Of a DNA stretch of 64,000 bases, positions 25,775 to 34,169 are shown piece after piece. Made by a program: the position numbers and the translations under genes. The notes below the pieces were generated by a model. It did no database searches. It was not told the origin of the DNA and worked only from the letters and a program-made list of their open reading frames with translations. Numbering within the stretch: position 1 is the first letter of the stretch; each line of letters begins with the position of its first letter. The stretch covers positions 1 to 64,000 of the forward strand of contig AP024879.1 in assembly GCA_024346935.1 (NCBI GenBank), given 5' to 3'. This DNA comes from Vibrio inusitatus (GTDB taxonomy: Bacteria > Pseudomonadota > Gammaproteobacteria > Enterobacterales > Vibrionaceae).

Positions 25775-26995
25775 ATGACTTCAGAAAGCAAAAACGCTCA
25801 GCCTTGGGCACAGCCGATGCCACAACACCAGTTTGAATTTATGTCTAAAGTACTGTCTGCACCTTCCCCTATTGGGTTTGAAGCGGCAATGAGCTATGGA
25901 GTGATCAAGCCTGAATTTGAATCTTTTATGCCTGAAGGCTGGGGTATTCATCAGTTCAAGGGTAACGCGAGCGTCGTATTTGATTCTCATCCTGGTCGTG
26001 ATGATCTCACTAGTGTCATGATCGTAGGCCATGCTGATAAAATTCGTATGCAAGTGCGCAAGATTGATAGTGACGGTAAGGTTTGGATCAACACGGATTC
26101 TTTTTTGCCGACGACCTTGATTGGCCATGAAGTTCAAGTCTTCTGCCAAAACCCTGAAAAACTAGGCACTTATAAGGTGATTAAGGGTGGAACGGTAGAG
26201 GCGCTAGGTGCTATTCACTTCTCTACGCCATCACAACGTACTGGTGAGCAGGGCATTAAGCCTGAGTCTATCTATCTAGAGCTGCAAATGCATGGTGAGG
26301 ATCGCAAAGCACAAGTTGAAGCACTTGGCTTACGTGTGGGAGACCCAATCCTCCTTGATCGTCCTATCAAACGAGGTGTTGGCGCAGATACCTTCTTTGG
26401 AGCCTATCTTGACAACGGCTTAGGCTGTTTTTCTGTAGCAGAGGTGGCTCGTACTCTTGCTTCTGAAAGCCTAGACAATGTGCGAGTACTTTACACTATT
26501 GCGACTCATGAAGAGATTGGTCGTTTTGGCTCAACTCAAGTCGTGGGTGAGCTTAAGCCTGATGTATTGATTGCAACAGATGTAAATCATGACTACGAAG
26601 CGGCTCCTGGTATTGGTGGCCGTAACATGAATCCGCTGAAAATGGGTCAAGGGTTTACTATCGGTCGTGGTTCTGTCGCTTCAGAGTACTTGGTTCAGGT
26701 GTTTGATACTTTGTGTCGTGAAAAAGGCATCCCGTTCCAATTGGATTTTTCTGGCCGTGATATGGGCACAGATGGCATGGCTGCAGCGCTTGCAGGTGTC
26801 GATAGTGCTTCTATTTCAATTGGTTACCCTATTCGTAATATGCATACTTCCTCAGAGTCTGCGCACACTGGTGACTTACTTGCCTCTATTGAGGCTATCA
26901 CTGAAGTTTTACGTCATTTCAATGGCATGAATGGCGGAAAGGGTATTACTCGCGATGACCTTAAGAACAGTCATATTCGTTTGGATAATCTTTGA
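25775..26995 (+). CDS. M42 family metallopeptidase (aminopeptidase)
   Basis: 406 residues, cytoplasmic. Co-catalytic metal ligands and acid/base are visible in order: GHAD, AYLDNGLG (bridging Asp), THEEIGRFG (Glu pair), ATDVNHDY and NMHTSSESAH (final His). This matches M42 aminopeptidases (FrvX/PepA type), which usually assemble as dodecamers and trim peptides. The slightly long N-terminus and the inserted loop TPSQRTGEQGIKPESIYLEL are within family range. The start at 25775 overlaps the end of a four-codon upstream ORF (25767-25778). It is monocistronic with its own terminator. Confidence 0.9.
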   Translation: MTSESKNAQPWAQPMPQHQFEFMSKVLSAPSPIGFEAAMSYGVIKPEFESFMPEGWGIHQFKGNASVVFDSHPGRDDLTSVMIVGHADKIRMQVRKIDSDGKVWINTDSFLPTTLIGHEVQVFCQNPEKLGTYKVIKGGTVEALGAIHFSTPSQRTGEQGIKPESIYLELQMHGEDRKAQVEALGLRVGDPILLDRPIKRGVGADTFFGAYLDNGLGCFSVAEVARTLASESLDNVRVLYTIATHEEIGRFGSTQVVGELKPDVLIATDVNHDYEAAPGIGGRNMNPLKMGQGFTIGRGSVASEYLVQVFDTLCREKGIPFQLDFSGRDMGTDGMAAALAGVDSASISIGYPIRNMHTSSESAHTGDLLASIEAITEVLRHFNGMNGGKGITRDDLKNSHIRLDNL

Positions 26996-27021
26996 ATTAG
27001 AATGATGTAATACTGACTTTT

Positions 27022-27052
27022 AGAGCGCTTCTATTTGGGCGCTCTTTGTTTT
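27022..27052 (+). terminator. Terminator of the M42 gene
   Basis: AGAGCGC and GCGCTCT form a perfect seven-base stem followed by TTGTTTTT. Confidence 0.85.
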
Positions 27053-27172
27053 TATGTGTATTAAGATACTTTAAACACAGTTTTACCGCCTTGAGAGCAG
27101 TATTGGATGATCAACCCCAATTGTCCTTGTATACTCTGCTTAAAAGATCCTAATTGAGACAAGGGAACAACA

Positions 27173-27745
27173 ATGCCTAAGGCAAGTGAAATCAAAAAAA
27201 GTGCTGCGATTGAGCACAACGGTAAAGTGTACTTCGTTAAAGAAATCAACAAACTAACGCCAAGTGGTCGTGCAGGTGCAAGTCTATACCGCATGCGTAT
27301 GTATGATGTGGCGACAGGCGCAAAAGCAGACGAAAGCTTTAAAGCCGATGAAATCATTAACCTAGCAGATTTCAGCCGTCACCCATCTACTTTCTCTTAC
27401 ATCGATGGCGATGAGTACGTGTTTATGGACAGTGAAGATTACACTCCATACAACTTTAATAAAGAGAGCATTGAAGAAGAACTTCAATTCATTAATGAAG
27501 AAACGCAAGGCATCTACGTACTGCTAGTTGATGGAAGTCCAGTGGCTCTTGAATTACCTTCAGTTGTTGAGCTTGAAATTGTTGAGACTGACCCTTCAAT
27601 CAAAGGTGCTTCAGCAGCTGCACGTACTAAGCCTGCGACACTGTCTACAGGTTTGACTATTCAAGTACCTGAGTACATTGCTGGTGGAGAAAAGGTTCGA
27701 GTGAACACCACTGACAAAGCATTTATGGGACGTGCTGATAAGTAA
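27173..27745 (+). CDS. efpL: Elongation factor P-like protein EfpL (YeiP)
   Basis: 190 residues with the three-domain EF-P fold. It is the YeiP/EfpL paralogue rather than EF-P: the tip loop [14 protein letters not shown] carries Arg33 where EF-P has a modified lysine. EfpL helps ribosomes stalled on proline-rich motifs. The C-terminal domain has [16 protein letters not shown] and [19 protein letters not shown], the usual EF-P signature region. A ribosome site AAGGGAAC precedes the ATG. It is monocistronic with a strong terminator. No EF-P modification gene is linked, as expected for this paralogue. Confidence 0.96.
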   Translation: MPKASEIKKSAAIEHNGKVYFVKEINKLTPSGRAGASLYRMRMYDVATGAKADESFKADEIINLADFSRHPSTFSYIDGDEYVFMDSEDYTPYNFNKESIEEELQFINEETQGIYVLLVDGSPVALELPSVVELEIVETDPSIKGASAAARTKPATLSTGLTIQVPEYIAGGEKVRVNTTDKAFMGRADK

Positions 27746-27764
27746 TTTATCAACACTCCTAATA

Positions 27765-27799
27765 AAAACGCAGTCGCTTTCGAGCGACTGCGTTTTTTT
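27765..27799 (+). terminator. Terminator of efpL
   Basis: CGCAGTCGCT-TTCG-AGCGACTGCG, a perfect ten-base stem with a tetraloop and seven T. Confidence 0.97.
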
Positions 27800-27877
27800 A
27801 TGTTCATGAAAAAGTGGTTGGTATTATGACTTAATTGGGATAATGCAATGCTGTGCCAAGTTATGAGGAAATCACAA

Positions 27878-28495
27878 TTAAAAATCGAGGGGGCTTAAAT
27901 CGTGATACTCCCATTTATCCTGTTCTGTAATCTCTCGCATGACTTTACAAGGGTTACCGACAGCGATGACTCCCGCAGGGATGTCTTTGGTGACCACGCT
28001 ACCTGCGCCAATAATGCTTCCTTTACCAATAGTGACACCACCACAGACGGTGGTGTTTGCTCCGAGCCACACATCGTCATGCAGGGTAATAGGGCTCGAA
28101 GCATATAACCCGACAGCCGAACGTTGATATGGGTCGATCGCATGTTCAACACAAGCGAGCACACTGCCTGGCCCGATCATGACGTTGGCGCCAATATTGA
28201 CAGTCGAAGTATCTAAAATTACGCAATTATAGTTGAGAAGCGCAAAGCCTTTGAAGTGAATATTGAATCCATAATCACAGCGAAAGTGAGGCTCAATGTT
28301 CATGAAAGATGTCACGGTACCAAACAACTCTTTGTATAGCGTTTGTCTTTGCTCTGTATCATCAGGATGAGAGTTGTTGAGCTCAAAACAGAGTCGCTTT
28401 GCCTTAGATTGAAGCTTCTTGTCATCACGAGAAAATTTATGGATGAACGGTTGATTTGAGGTGAGCTTGTCGATGAAGTTCATGTATATCGTCAT
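27878..28495 (-). CDS. Sugar O-acetyltransferase, maltose acetyltransferase type
   Basis: 205 residues. An N-terminal Mac-type helical segment (RDDKKLQSKAKRLCFELN) is followed by left-handed beta-helix hexapeptide repeats (NCVILDTSTVNIGANVMIGP, then VWLGANTTVCGGVTIGKGSI, and IGAGSVVTKDIPAGVIAVGN). The catalytic His is the one in CVEHAIDPYQRS. It transfers acetyl from acetyl-CoA to a sugar or galactoside. The start at 28495 is uncertain, because neither it nor the in-frame ATG at 28483 has a clear ribosome site. It converges on efpL. The physiological sugar is unknown. Confidence 0.92.
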   Translation of the reverse strand: MTIYMNFIDKLTSNQPFIHKFSRDDKKLQSKAKRLCFELNNSHPDDTEQRQTLYKELFGTVTSFMNIEPHFRCDYGFNIHFKGFALLNYNCVILDTSTVNIGANVMIGPGSVLACVEHAIDPYQRSAVGLYASSPITLHDDVWLGANTTVCGGVTIGKGSIIGAGSVVTKDIPAGVIAVGNPCKVMREITEQDKWEYHDLSPLDF

Positions 28496-28813
28496 ATTGA
28501 AAAACCAAACTCATACTCTACCAAGCTAATGCCATGAAAAATCAGGGATTAGTCTAGGAAACATTAATTGGTGATACCAGGATACCCTTTCTTAAAGTTA
28601 ATTTTGTAGAAGGGTAACTGAACTTTGTTGCAAGAAATGAGTAAAACTTAGTACTGCAAAGCTATTTCAAAAAAGCTATATTTGAAGATGAACTCACATG
28701 CAATTGCAGTGAGACAAGTTTAATAGCTGACTGATGATAACCCTTATTAACAAGGCAAAATCACTGGGTAATGGAACTACCTAGGCAGAGAGTACTAATT
28801 GATGGAGTAGGGT
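28496..28813. other. Divergent intergenic region, acetyltransferase / S1 protease
   Basis: Contains TGCAATTGCA (28699-28708) flanked by CTCAC and GTGAG, a near-perfect palindrome about 100 bases before the protease start and a possible operator. No ORF is supported. Confidence 0.4.
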
Positions 28814-29839
28814 ATGCATAAAGCATTTAGATTGGCGGCATGTGCAGTCGTTTCGCTTGGGTCGGTTCACGCAGTGGCAACCGATGAAGGGGCAAGTACG
28901 TATATTATCAATGGAATTTCAGTTTCGATACAAACGTTCCCGTCGTTCTCTAGCCTCTATTTTGACCAATTAGAGACGTCTGGCTTGTATCAAAACTATT
29001 GTGGAGCCACCATTCTCGATGAGTACCACGTTCTTACAGCAGCCCACTGCATAGAGGGCGATTCTTATTACTATACTTACACTTCTATTGCGCCTCAGTT
29101 ACAAAACGAAGATCAGGTTCTTAACGGCAGCATTTCGTTAATTCGCGGTAGTGAGTTTTATTACCCAGATACTTTTGTTGACAGTGAGGCTCAAAGTTGG
29201 CCTGACGATATTGCTATTGTTAAGTTAGAAACTCCCTTACCCGTAGACACTTCAGCATATGTTACTTTAGCCTCTATGAGCGACATCTCGTCCTATGACG
29301 CGGTGGGAACTGAGATGGTTACGATTGGCCATGGTTACACACGTTCTGGAACAGATGGCTCGGATGACTTGCAGGGCACAACTCAAAGATTGCTTTCCAG
29401 GTCTGATTGTTCATCAGCTGGGATAAGCAGTAAACAACTCTGTCTAATTGGAGATTATAGCCCTGATACAGACTTGCTTAACTCTACCTGTGGGGGCGAC
29501 TCAGGTGGTCCTCTCTACTGGTATAACGGGAATCAATACATCCAAGTTGGGATAACCAGTTATGGCCCGACTCAATGTGGGAACCCTGACTCTGACTATT
29601 CGTCAGCTTATACTGAAGTAGCTGAGTATCGAGGTTGGATTGCAGACGTACTAGCAGGACGAGAGTTGCCTAAGATTATTGTCACTGAATTTGATCGTGA
29701 AAATTACACACCTGATGAAGAAGATACCGTGTTTGGCGATGAGTCTGGCGGGGCTTTTTCTTGGATGTGGTTACTTACTTTGATTATTGGGCGTAGTCTG
29801 CAATCGTATCGCTTTAAGCAACGATTTCCTGAATCTTGA
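28814..29839 (+). CDS. Secreted S1 serine protease with GlyGly-CTERM tail
   Basis: 341 residues. A signal peptide (about 1-20), a short propeptide and a chymotrypsin fold starting IING are followed by a C-terminal tail: acidic linker, SGG, then hydrophobic FSWMWLLTLIIG and a basic end (GlyGly-CTERM). The triad is His78 (TAAHC), Asp132 (PDDIAIVKL) and Ser230 (CGGDSGGPL). Six residues before the nucleophile is Ser224, so the S1 pocket is chymotrypsin/elastase-like rather than trypsin-like. In Vibrio such proteases leave by type II secretion and are processed by rhombosortase, which is not encoded here. The ribosome site is GGAG. Confidence 0.93.
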   Translation: MHKAFRLAACAVVSLGSVHAVATDEGASTYIINGISVSIQTFPSFSSLYFDQLETSGLYQNYCGATILDEYHVLTAAHCIEGDSYYYTYTSIAPQLQNEDQVLNGSISLIRGSEFYYPDTFVDSEAQSWPDDIAIVKLETPLPVDTSAYVTLASMSDISSYDAVGTEMVTIGHGYTRSGTDGSDDLQGTTQRLLSRSDCSSAGISSKQLCLIGDYSPDTDLLNSTCGGDSGGPLYWYNGNQYIQVGITSYGPTQCGNPDSDYSSAYTEVAEYRGWIADVLAGRELPKIIVTEFDRENYTPDEEDTVFGDESGGAFSWMWLLTLIIGRSLQSYRFKQRFPES

Positions 29840-29862
29840 TTTACCCCAACAGCAACTTGAGG

Positions 29863-30024
29863 CTAAGATCGCTTCTGATCGCCAGAACAGTTTGAGAAGA
29901 GAGAAACACTTTGCTTGGCGATCTTATCGGCCGCTCTGGCTTCTTGTGATATGTGGTAAAGATTATTCATAAAGAAGCCAACTATGACACCTAAAATCAC
30001 AAATTGTATAGGCTTTAAATTCAT
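29863..30024 (-). CDS. Candidate 53-residue single-TM membrane protein
   Basis: Short ORF with a good ribosome site (GAGGG, about 5 bases before the ATG at 30024). The product has an N-in hydrophobic helix (FVILGVIVGFFMNNLY, about residues 8-23) and then a charged, helical cytoplasmic or periplasmic tail (EARAADKIAKQSV) ending CSGDQKRS. It converges on the S1 protease gene and lies downstream of the YegD gene on the same strand, 90 bases away. It is not a recognised family. The hydrophobic profile and ribosome site make it more likely than chance. Confidence 0.55.
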   Translation of the reverse strand: MNLKPIQFVILGVIVGFFMNNLYHISQEARAADKIAKQSVSLFSNCSGDQKRS

Positions 30025-30114
30025 ATTATCCCTCGCAAATGAGAACTATTTAGCCTTAAAAGCTAAGTCTAGACCGAATTTGGAAGGCTTTCAAAAGTGA
30101 TGTGTATTTATAGG

Positions 30115-31467
30115 CTATCTAAAACACACATTAGCCCAGCGTGCCAAGCCAGCAGTAACAGACCCAAAGTAATTACCACTCACGACAGGTACACTTGGTA
30201 ATACTGTTTGTACTGCGTTTCTTAGTACAACTGAGCGAGCTGAGCCACCGGTCATGAATACTGCGTCTGGAGTGGTTTGCGATTGCTGAACTGCTTCCAA
30301 AACCAACTTAGTGATCTTCTCTTTTGGCACTTCAATGGCTTGTTCCATCTCTTGTTTCAACACTGGAATCTCTACCATCTCACTAAGAAGTTTTATCTTG
30401 GCGAGATAGGTATCACTGTCTGACAAGGCAATCTTGGCATTTTCTGCTTGAGACACAATGCCGTAGCCAAGGGCTCCTTGGTGCACTTCAATCATTCGCG
30501 AAAGCTTAGCGGGCTCACAGGCTTCACGATGAAGTTGTCTGAGTAGGGCTAGGTTTTCTTTCCCATAAAAGTCTCGTTGAGCCTGAACATTATTAATCAA
30601 AATAGAATGCCAAAATTGACTGATTGGTATTTCTAGACCTGATTGTTTTCGGCTACCCTTACCGAACTCAGTCATAAATTGCTTATAAGCAATATGGATA
30701 TCGAGATCGTTACCCCCTACAAGTTGCCCAGTATGGCCAAGTAGAGTCTCTTTTCGATCGCTTTTACCAAGCCAAGATGGTCCCATTTGAATCATAGAAC
30801 AGTCGGTTGTACCACCACCGATATCAACCACCAATACGTTTTGGTCAGAAGTTAATGTGCTCTCGTAGTCGAGTCCCGCTGCAACCGGTTCAAATTGAAA
30901 TTCAACGTTCTTAAAGCCAGCTCTGGTCGCAGCTCTAAGTAATATGTCTTGTGCTTGCTGATTTGACTCTTCTCCACCACGACCAAGAAAGTTTACAGGT
31001 CGGCCTATAACGGTATCTTCAACTGCTCTTTCAAGAGATAGCTCTGCTTGAGATTTCACGTTTTCCATCATGGCGCATACTAAGTCTTCAAAGAAGGCAA
31101 GCTGCACATCACGCAATCCCCTAGCACCTAAGAAAGACTTTGGAGATTTGATGTAATACACATCCTTTGGATCTTCTAGGTATAGATCCAAAGCCGATTG
31201 CCCAAACAGAATTTCTTCTTCCATAACGTCAATGCCTTCCTCTCGGTTAGCTCGAATAGCACGTTGTAACACGGCTTCACCAGGCTGTGTCATAGGCATA
31301 ATTTGCTTACGGCGATAAAGGTATTCAGATACTGATTCAGAAGTAGGAGCACATAGAGTTGACGAGATGTATTTGTCGCCATTGCTGAGTGGAATTTGGA
31401 TTGCTTGGTTATCAATAATATGCGCAACAGAGCAGTTCGCCGTACCGTAATCAAAACCAATTGCCAT
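30115..31467 (-). CDS. yegD: YegD-type Hsp70 family chaperone
   Basis: 450 residues, only the actin-like ATPase part of Hsp70, lacking the usual substrate-binding domain. Nucleotide-binding motifs are visible: phosphate 1 loop GFDYGTANCSVA, phosphate 2 loop VVDIGGGTTDCSM, adenosine loop MTGGSARSVVL. It matches YegD, a DnaK relative of uncertain client range. A strong ribosome site GGAGGA precedes the ATG. It stands alone or ahead of the small membrane ORF. No DnaJ or GrpE partner is nearby. Confidence 0.93.
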   Translation of the reverse strand: MAIGFDYGTANCSVAHIIDNQAIQIPLSNGDKYISSTLCAPTSESVSEYLYRRKQIMPMTQPGEAVLQRAIRANREEGIDVMEEEILFGQSALDLYLEDPKDVYYIKSPKSFLGARGLRDVQLAFFEDLVCAMMENVKSQAELSLERAVEDTVIGRPVNFLGRGGEESNQQAQDILLRAATRAGFKNVEFQFEPVAAGLDYESTLTSDQNVLVVDIGGGTTDCSMIQMGPSWLGKSDRKETLLGHTGQLVGGNDLDIHIAYKQFMTEFGKGSRKQSGLEIPISQFWHSILINNVQAQRDFYGKENLALLRQLHREACEPAKLSRMIEVHQGALGYGIVSQAENAKIALSDSDTYLAKIKLLSEMVEIPVLKQEMEQAIEVPKEKITKLVLEAVQQSQTTPDAVFMTGGSARSVVLRNAVQTVLPSVPVVSGNYFGSVTAGLARWANVCFR

Positions 31468-31549
31468 GTGTCCTCCAAAGACCAGTGAATGCTATGAAAA
31501 AAGGGGCGCAATTAAACCTTGTTTAGGTGGTAGAGGTCAAGAGTGATTG

Positions 31550-31593
31550 ATAGCAATTGTAGTAAATAACGGCTCATTTAATGTGATTGGTAT
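31550..31593. repeat. Short copy of the palindromic element (copy C)
   Basis: The left arm ATAGCAATTGTAGTAAATAA resembles the left end of copy A. The right arm reverse complement reads ATACCAATCACATTAAA. Only 44 bases remain, so it is essentially the two ends joined. Confidence 0.5.
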
Positions 31594-31777
31594 TAAGCAA
31601 ATAGAGGGTCACTTTTGATAATTTAATATTCCGAGCTAGAACGACATTCCGGTGGTTGTTCCAGTAGATACGCGGAATGCTTCCACTAGCGGTATGTGAT
31701 GGCCCATCATCTGTATAAAAAACACCCTTGTTATCAAATAGGTAACAATTGTGTTTAGTTGCTACTAGCCCATCCAT
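31574..31777 (-). CDS. Doubtful 67-residue ORF ending in repeat copy C
   Basis: The predicted product starts MDGLVATKHNCYLFDNKG and has plausible composition, but it lacks a clear ribosome site and its last six codons lie in the palindromic repeat. It may be the remains of a gene whose end was replaced by the repeat, or chance. Confidence 0.2.
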   Translation of the reverse strand: MDGLVATKHNCYLFDNKGVFYTDDGPSHTASGSIPRIYWNNHRNVVLARNIKLSKVTLYLLNTNHIK

Positions 31778-31984
31778 TCGCGACTAAATGTGCTTGCTAA
31801 TATTGGGTCGGCCTCTTGCTCCATCATGTTCATTTTAATAATGCATAACAGTTAGTTATTGCCATTCGACTTATGTTGTTGCTCTAACTCTAAGTGCAAT
31901 CAGTCTCTTATTGCTCATTTTCAGCATCACTTTTCTTCTGTTGCAAAACATTGCAAGTGACTTTATGATGCTCGAAATTGAATG

Positions 31985-32007
31985 CAAATGTGACTAATTA
32001 TCATTTG
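31985..32007. promoter_or_regulatory. Fur-like box upstream of the siderophore receptor
   Basis: CAAATG...CATTTG outer arms enclose TGACTAATTATCA, close to the 7-1-7 Fur palindrome. A TATAAT at 32020-32025 may be the -10 box, which fits a start at 32046 rather than GTG 32031. Confidence 0.65.
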
Positions 32008-32045
32008 TATTGGCGATAATATAATCAAGTGTGACTCAGATAAAG

Positions 32046-34169
32046 ATGCTAACTCAAACTTTTAAACCAAACCTTATAGCCCTTTCTGTTATAGCTGGGA
32101 TGCTAAGCTCAACCTCTGTTTCTGCAAAAACAGAACAAACTCAAGATATTGAAACTATTTCAGTTCTAGGTAAGACCTATCGAAACACGGCAACTAAAAC
32201 GTCTCTTGAACCTGAGGAAACACCGCAGGCGATAAATGTTATTGACAGTGAAGATTTAGAAGCACACGGCGTTAAAACCTTGAATCAAGCCTTGCGTTAT
32301 ACGCCAGGTGTTGTGGCAGAGCAAAGAGGCGGCTCGGTAAGCATGTACGACACGTTCAGAATTCGTGGCTTTGACGTTTCTACTAACTATTACGATGGTT
32401 TATCACTACCAGCTTCATACGGTTTCCTTCAACCTCAAATTGATCCAATAGCAGTTCAGCAAGTTGAAGTATTCAAAGGCCCAACGTCTGTTCTTTATGG
32501 TTCAATGGCGCCAGGGGGTATGGTGAATATGATAGCCAAATCTCCACAAACTGAATCGAGCACTGACGTTGGTGTTGCTACGGGTTCACGTAATCTAATG
32601 GAAGCATCGATTGATTCTACTGGTCAGATTGGGACTAGCGATTTTTCTTATCGTTTTATTGGCCTAGCTCGTAAACAAGATAGCCAAGTTGATTCTATTG
32701 AAGAAGAGCGTTATGTGATTGCACCATCTGTCGACTGGCAGGTATCTGATAACACTTTGATTAACTTCAATCTTTACTACCAAAATGATCCTTCACTAGG
32801 GTTAGACTCTTCATTACCTGCGGTTGGTATGTTCATAGATTCACCTCAAGGCTCTACATCGCCATCTACGTTTGTGGGGGCAGATGATTGGAGTAAGTTT
32901 GAACGTGAGGTGTTAATGGTTGGCTATAAAATCAATCATGATTTTGGCAATGGTTGGAATTTCCTACAGAACGCTCGATACATAGATGCATCTACTTACC
33001 GTGAAGATACCTATTATACGCAAGTAGATACAATGACGGGTGATCTTAATGACATGACTGCATATAGTATTGATCAAGACCACAAAGGTTTCTTTATCGA
33101 TAATCAGTTGTCGAAGACTTTCATGACGGGTGATGTAGAACACAACGCTTTGTTTGGTTTTGATTACCAACGTCAAAAAGGTTCGATGTTAGATACGACT
33201 TACTACGACAAAACTTATGTCGTTAATATTTTTAATCCAAATAATGATTACATTGATAGAAACAACCTTGGCACAGGTACTGAATTCGATAATAGTATTG
33301 AGCTAGAGCAAATTGGTGTTTATCTACAAGATCAAATTAGAATTAATAACCTTGTGTTAATTGCGGGTGGTCGATATGACAATTATACGTCTGATGAAAC
33401 CTCTTATGGAACGGACTTTGAAGCTGACCACAGTAATTTCTCATATCGTGTTGGTGGCTTATATGAACTAGGTAATGGTTTTTCACCATACCTTAGTTAT
33501 GCTACAAGTTTTGAACCAGCAGCTGGTACCGATTCAAGTGGTAATAGCTTTGACCCTCAGATTGGTAAACAATTTGAAGTTGGTTTGAAATATCTTTCTA
33601 TGGATATGTCGAAGCAATTCACTATGTCTTATTTCCATATCATTAAAGAAGACTCTCTACTGCCTGATGCAAACAATTACCCATTTAAGATCCAAGTGGG
33701 TGAAATTGTTTCTCAAGGTGTTGAATTTGAGGGGACTTGGTATGCTACGGATAGTTTGGATATTACGACGGCTTACGCATATACCGATGCAGAAGTAACA
33801 GAAGACGTGAATCCTGATTTAGTTGGAACTACTCCTATCTATGTTCCAACACATGCAGCGAGCGTATGGGCAAATTATTTCTTCTATGACGGCGCATTAA
33901 GCGGTACTCGAGCGAGTGCTGGTGTCCGCTATATGGGAGAGATGGAAGTAAACGCCGAGAATACTCAAGGTAAGGTTCCAGATTACATCGTTGCTGATTT
34001 GTCATTCGGTTATGACTTAAGTTACTTATCTGAGTCGATGACTGACGCGACGGCAAACCTAGTCGTAACCAATTTGTTTGATGAAGACACTTATACTTGT
34101 TATGACATTAATAACTGCTGGTACGGCGCTGAGCGTACAGTAGAACTGAACTTTAACTACAACTTCTAA
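32046..34169 (+). CDS. TonB-dependent siderophore receptor
   Basis: 707 residues, outer membrane. A signal peptide ends at about VSA. The plug domain (about 45-160) contains PEETPQAINVID, the conserved F-R-I-R-G-F and VEVFKGPTSVLYGSMAPGG. A 22-strand barrel follows and ends in NFNYNF with terminal Phe. This is the FhuA/FoxA/ferrichrome-type class. The ATG at 32046 is preferred because the likely -10 box is at 32020-32025; GTG at 32031 is the alternative. It leads an operon with a reductase and an ABC importer, so a ferric hydroxamate siderophore is likely but the ligand is not proven. Confidence 0.95.
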   Translation: MLTQTFKPNLIALSVIAGMLSSTSVSAKTEQTQDIETISVLGKTYRNTATKTSLEPEETPQAINVIDSEDLEAHGVKTLNQALRYTPGVVAEQRGGSVSMYDTFRIRGFDVSTNYYDGLSLPASYGFLQPQIDPIAVQQVEVFKGPTSVLYGSMAPGGMVNMIAKSPQTESSTDVGVATGSRNLMEASIDSTGQIGTSDFSYRFIGLARKQDSQVDSIEEERYVIAPSVDWQVSDNTLINFNLYYQNDPSLGLDSSLPAVGMFIDSPQGSTSPSTFVGADDWSKFEREVLMVGYKINHDFGNGWNFLQNARYIDASTYREDTYYTQVDTMTGDLNDMTAYSIDQDHKGFFIDNQLSKTFMTGDVEHNALFGFDYQRQKGSMLDTTYYDKTYVVNIFNPNNDYIDRNNLGTGTEFDNSIELEQIGVYLQDQIRINNLVLIAGGRYDNYTSDETSYGTDFEADHSNFSYRVGGLYELGNGFSPYLSYATSFEPAAGTDSSGNSFDPQIGKQFEVGLKYLSMDMSKQFTMSYFHIIKEDSLLPDANNYPFKIQVGEIVSQGVEFEGTWYATDSLDITTAYAYTDAEVTEDVNPDLVGTTPIYVPTHAASVWANYFFYDGALSGTRASAGVRYMGEMEVNAENTQGKVPDYIVADLSFGYDLSYLSESMTDATANLVVTNLFDEDTYTCYDINNCWYGAERTVELNFNYNF

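Larger units (their letters stand above)
31468..32045. other. Intergenic region before the siderophore receptor
   Basis: Holds palindromic repeat copy C (31550-31593), a doubtful 67-codon minus-strand ORF (31574-31777) that runs into it, and the Fur-like box and promoter of the receptor at the right end. Confidence 0.5.

Noticed and set aside
29787..29972. 61-codon plus-strand ORF at the end of the S1 protease gene
   Set aside because: Overlaps the protease tail in another frame; the minus-strand small membrane ORF has better support.
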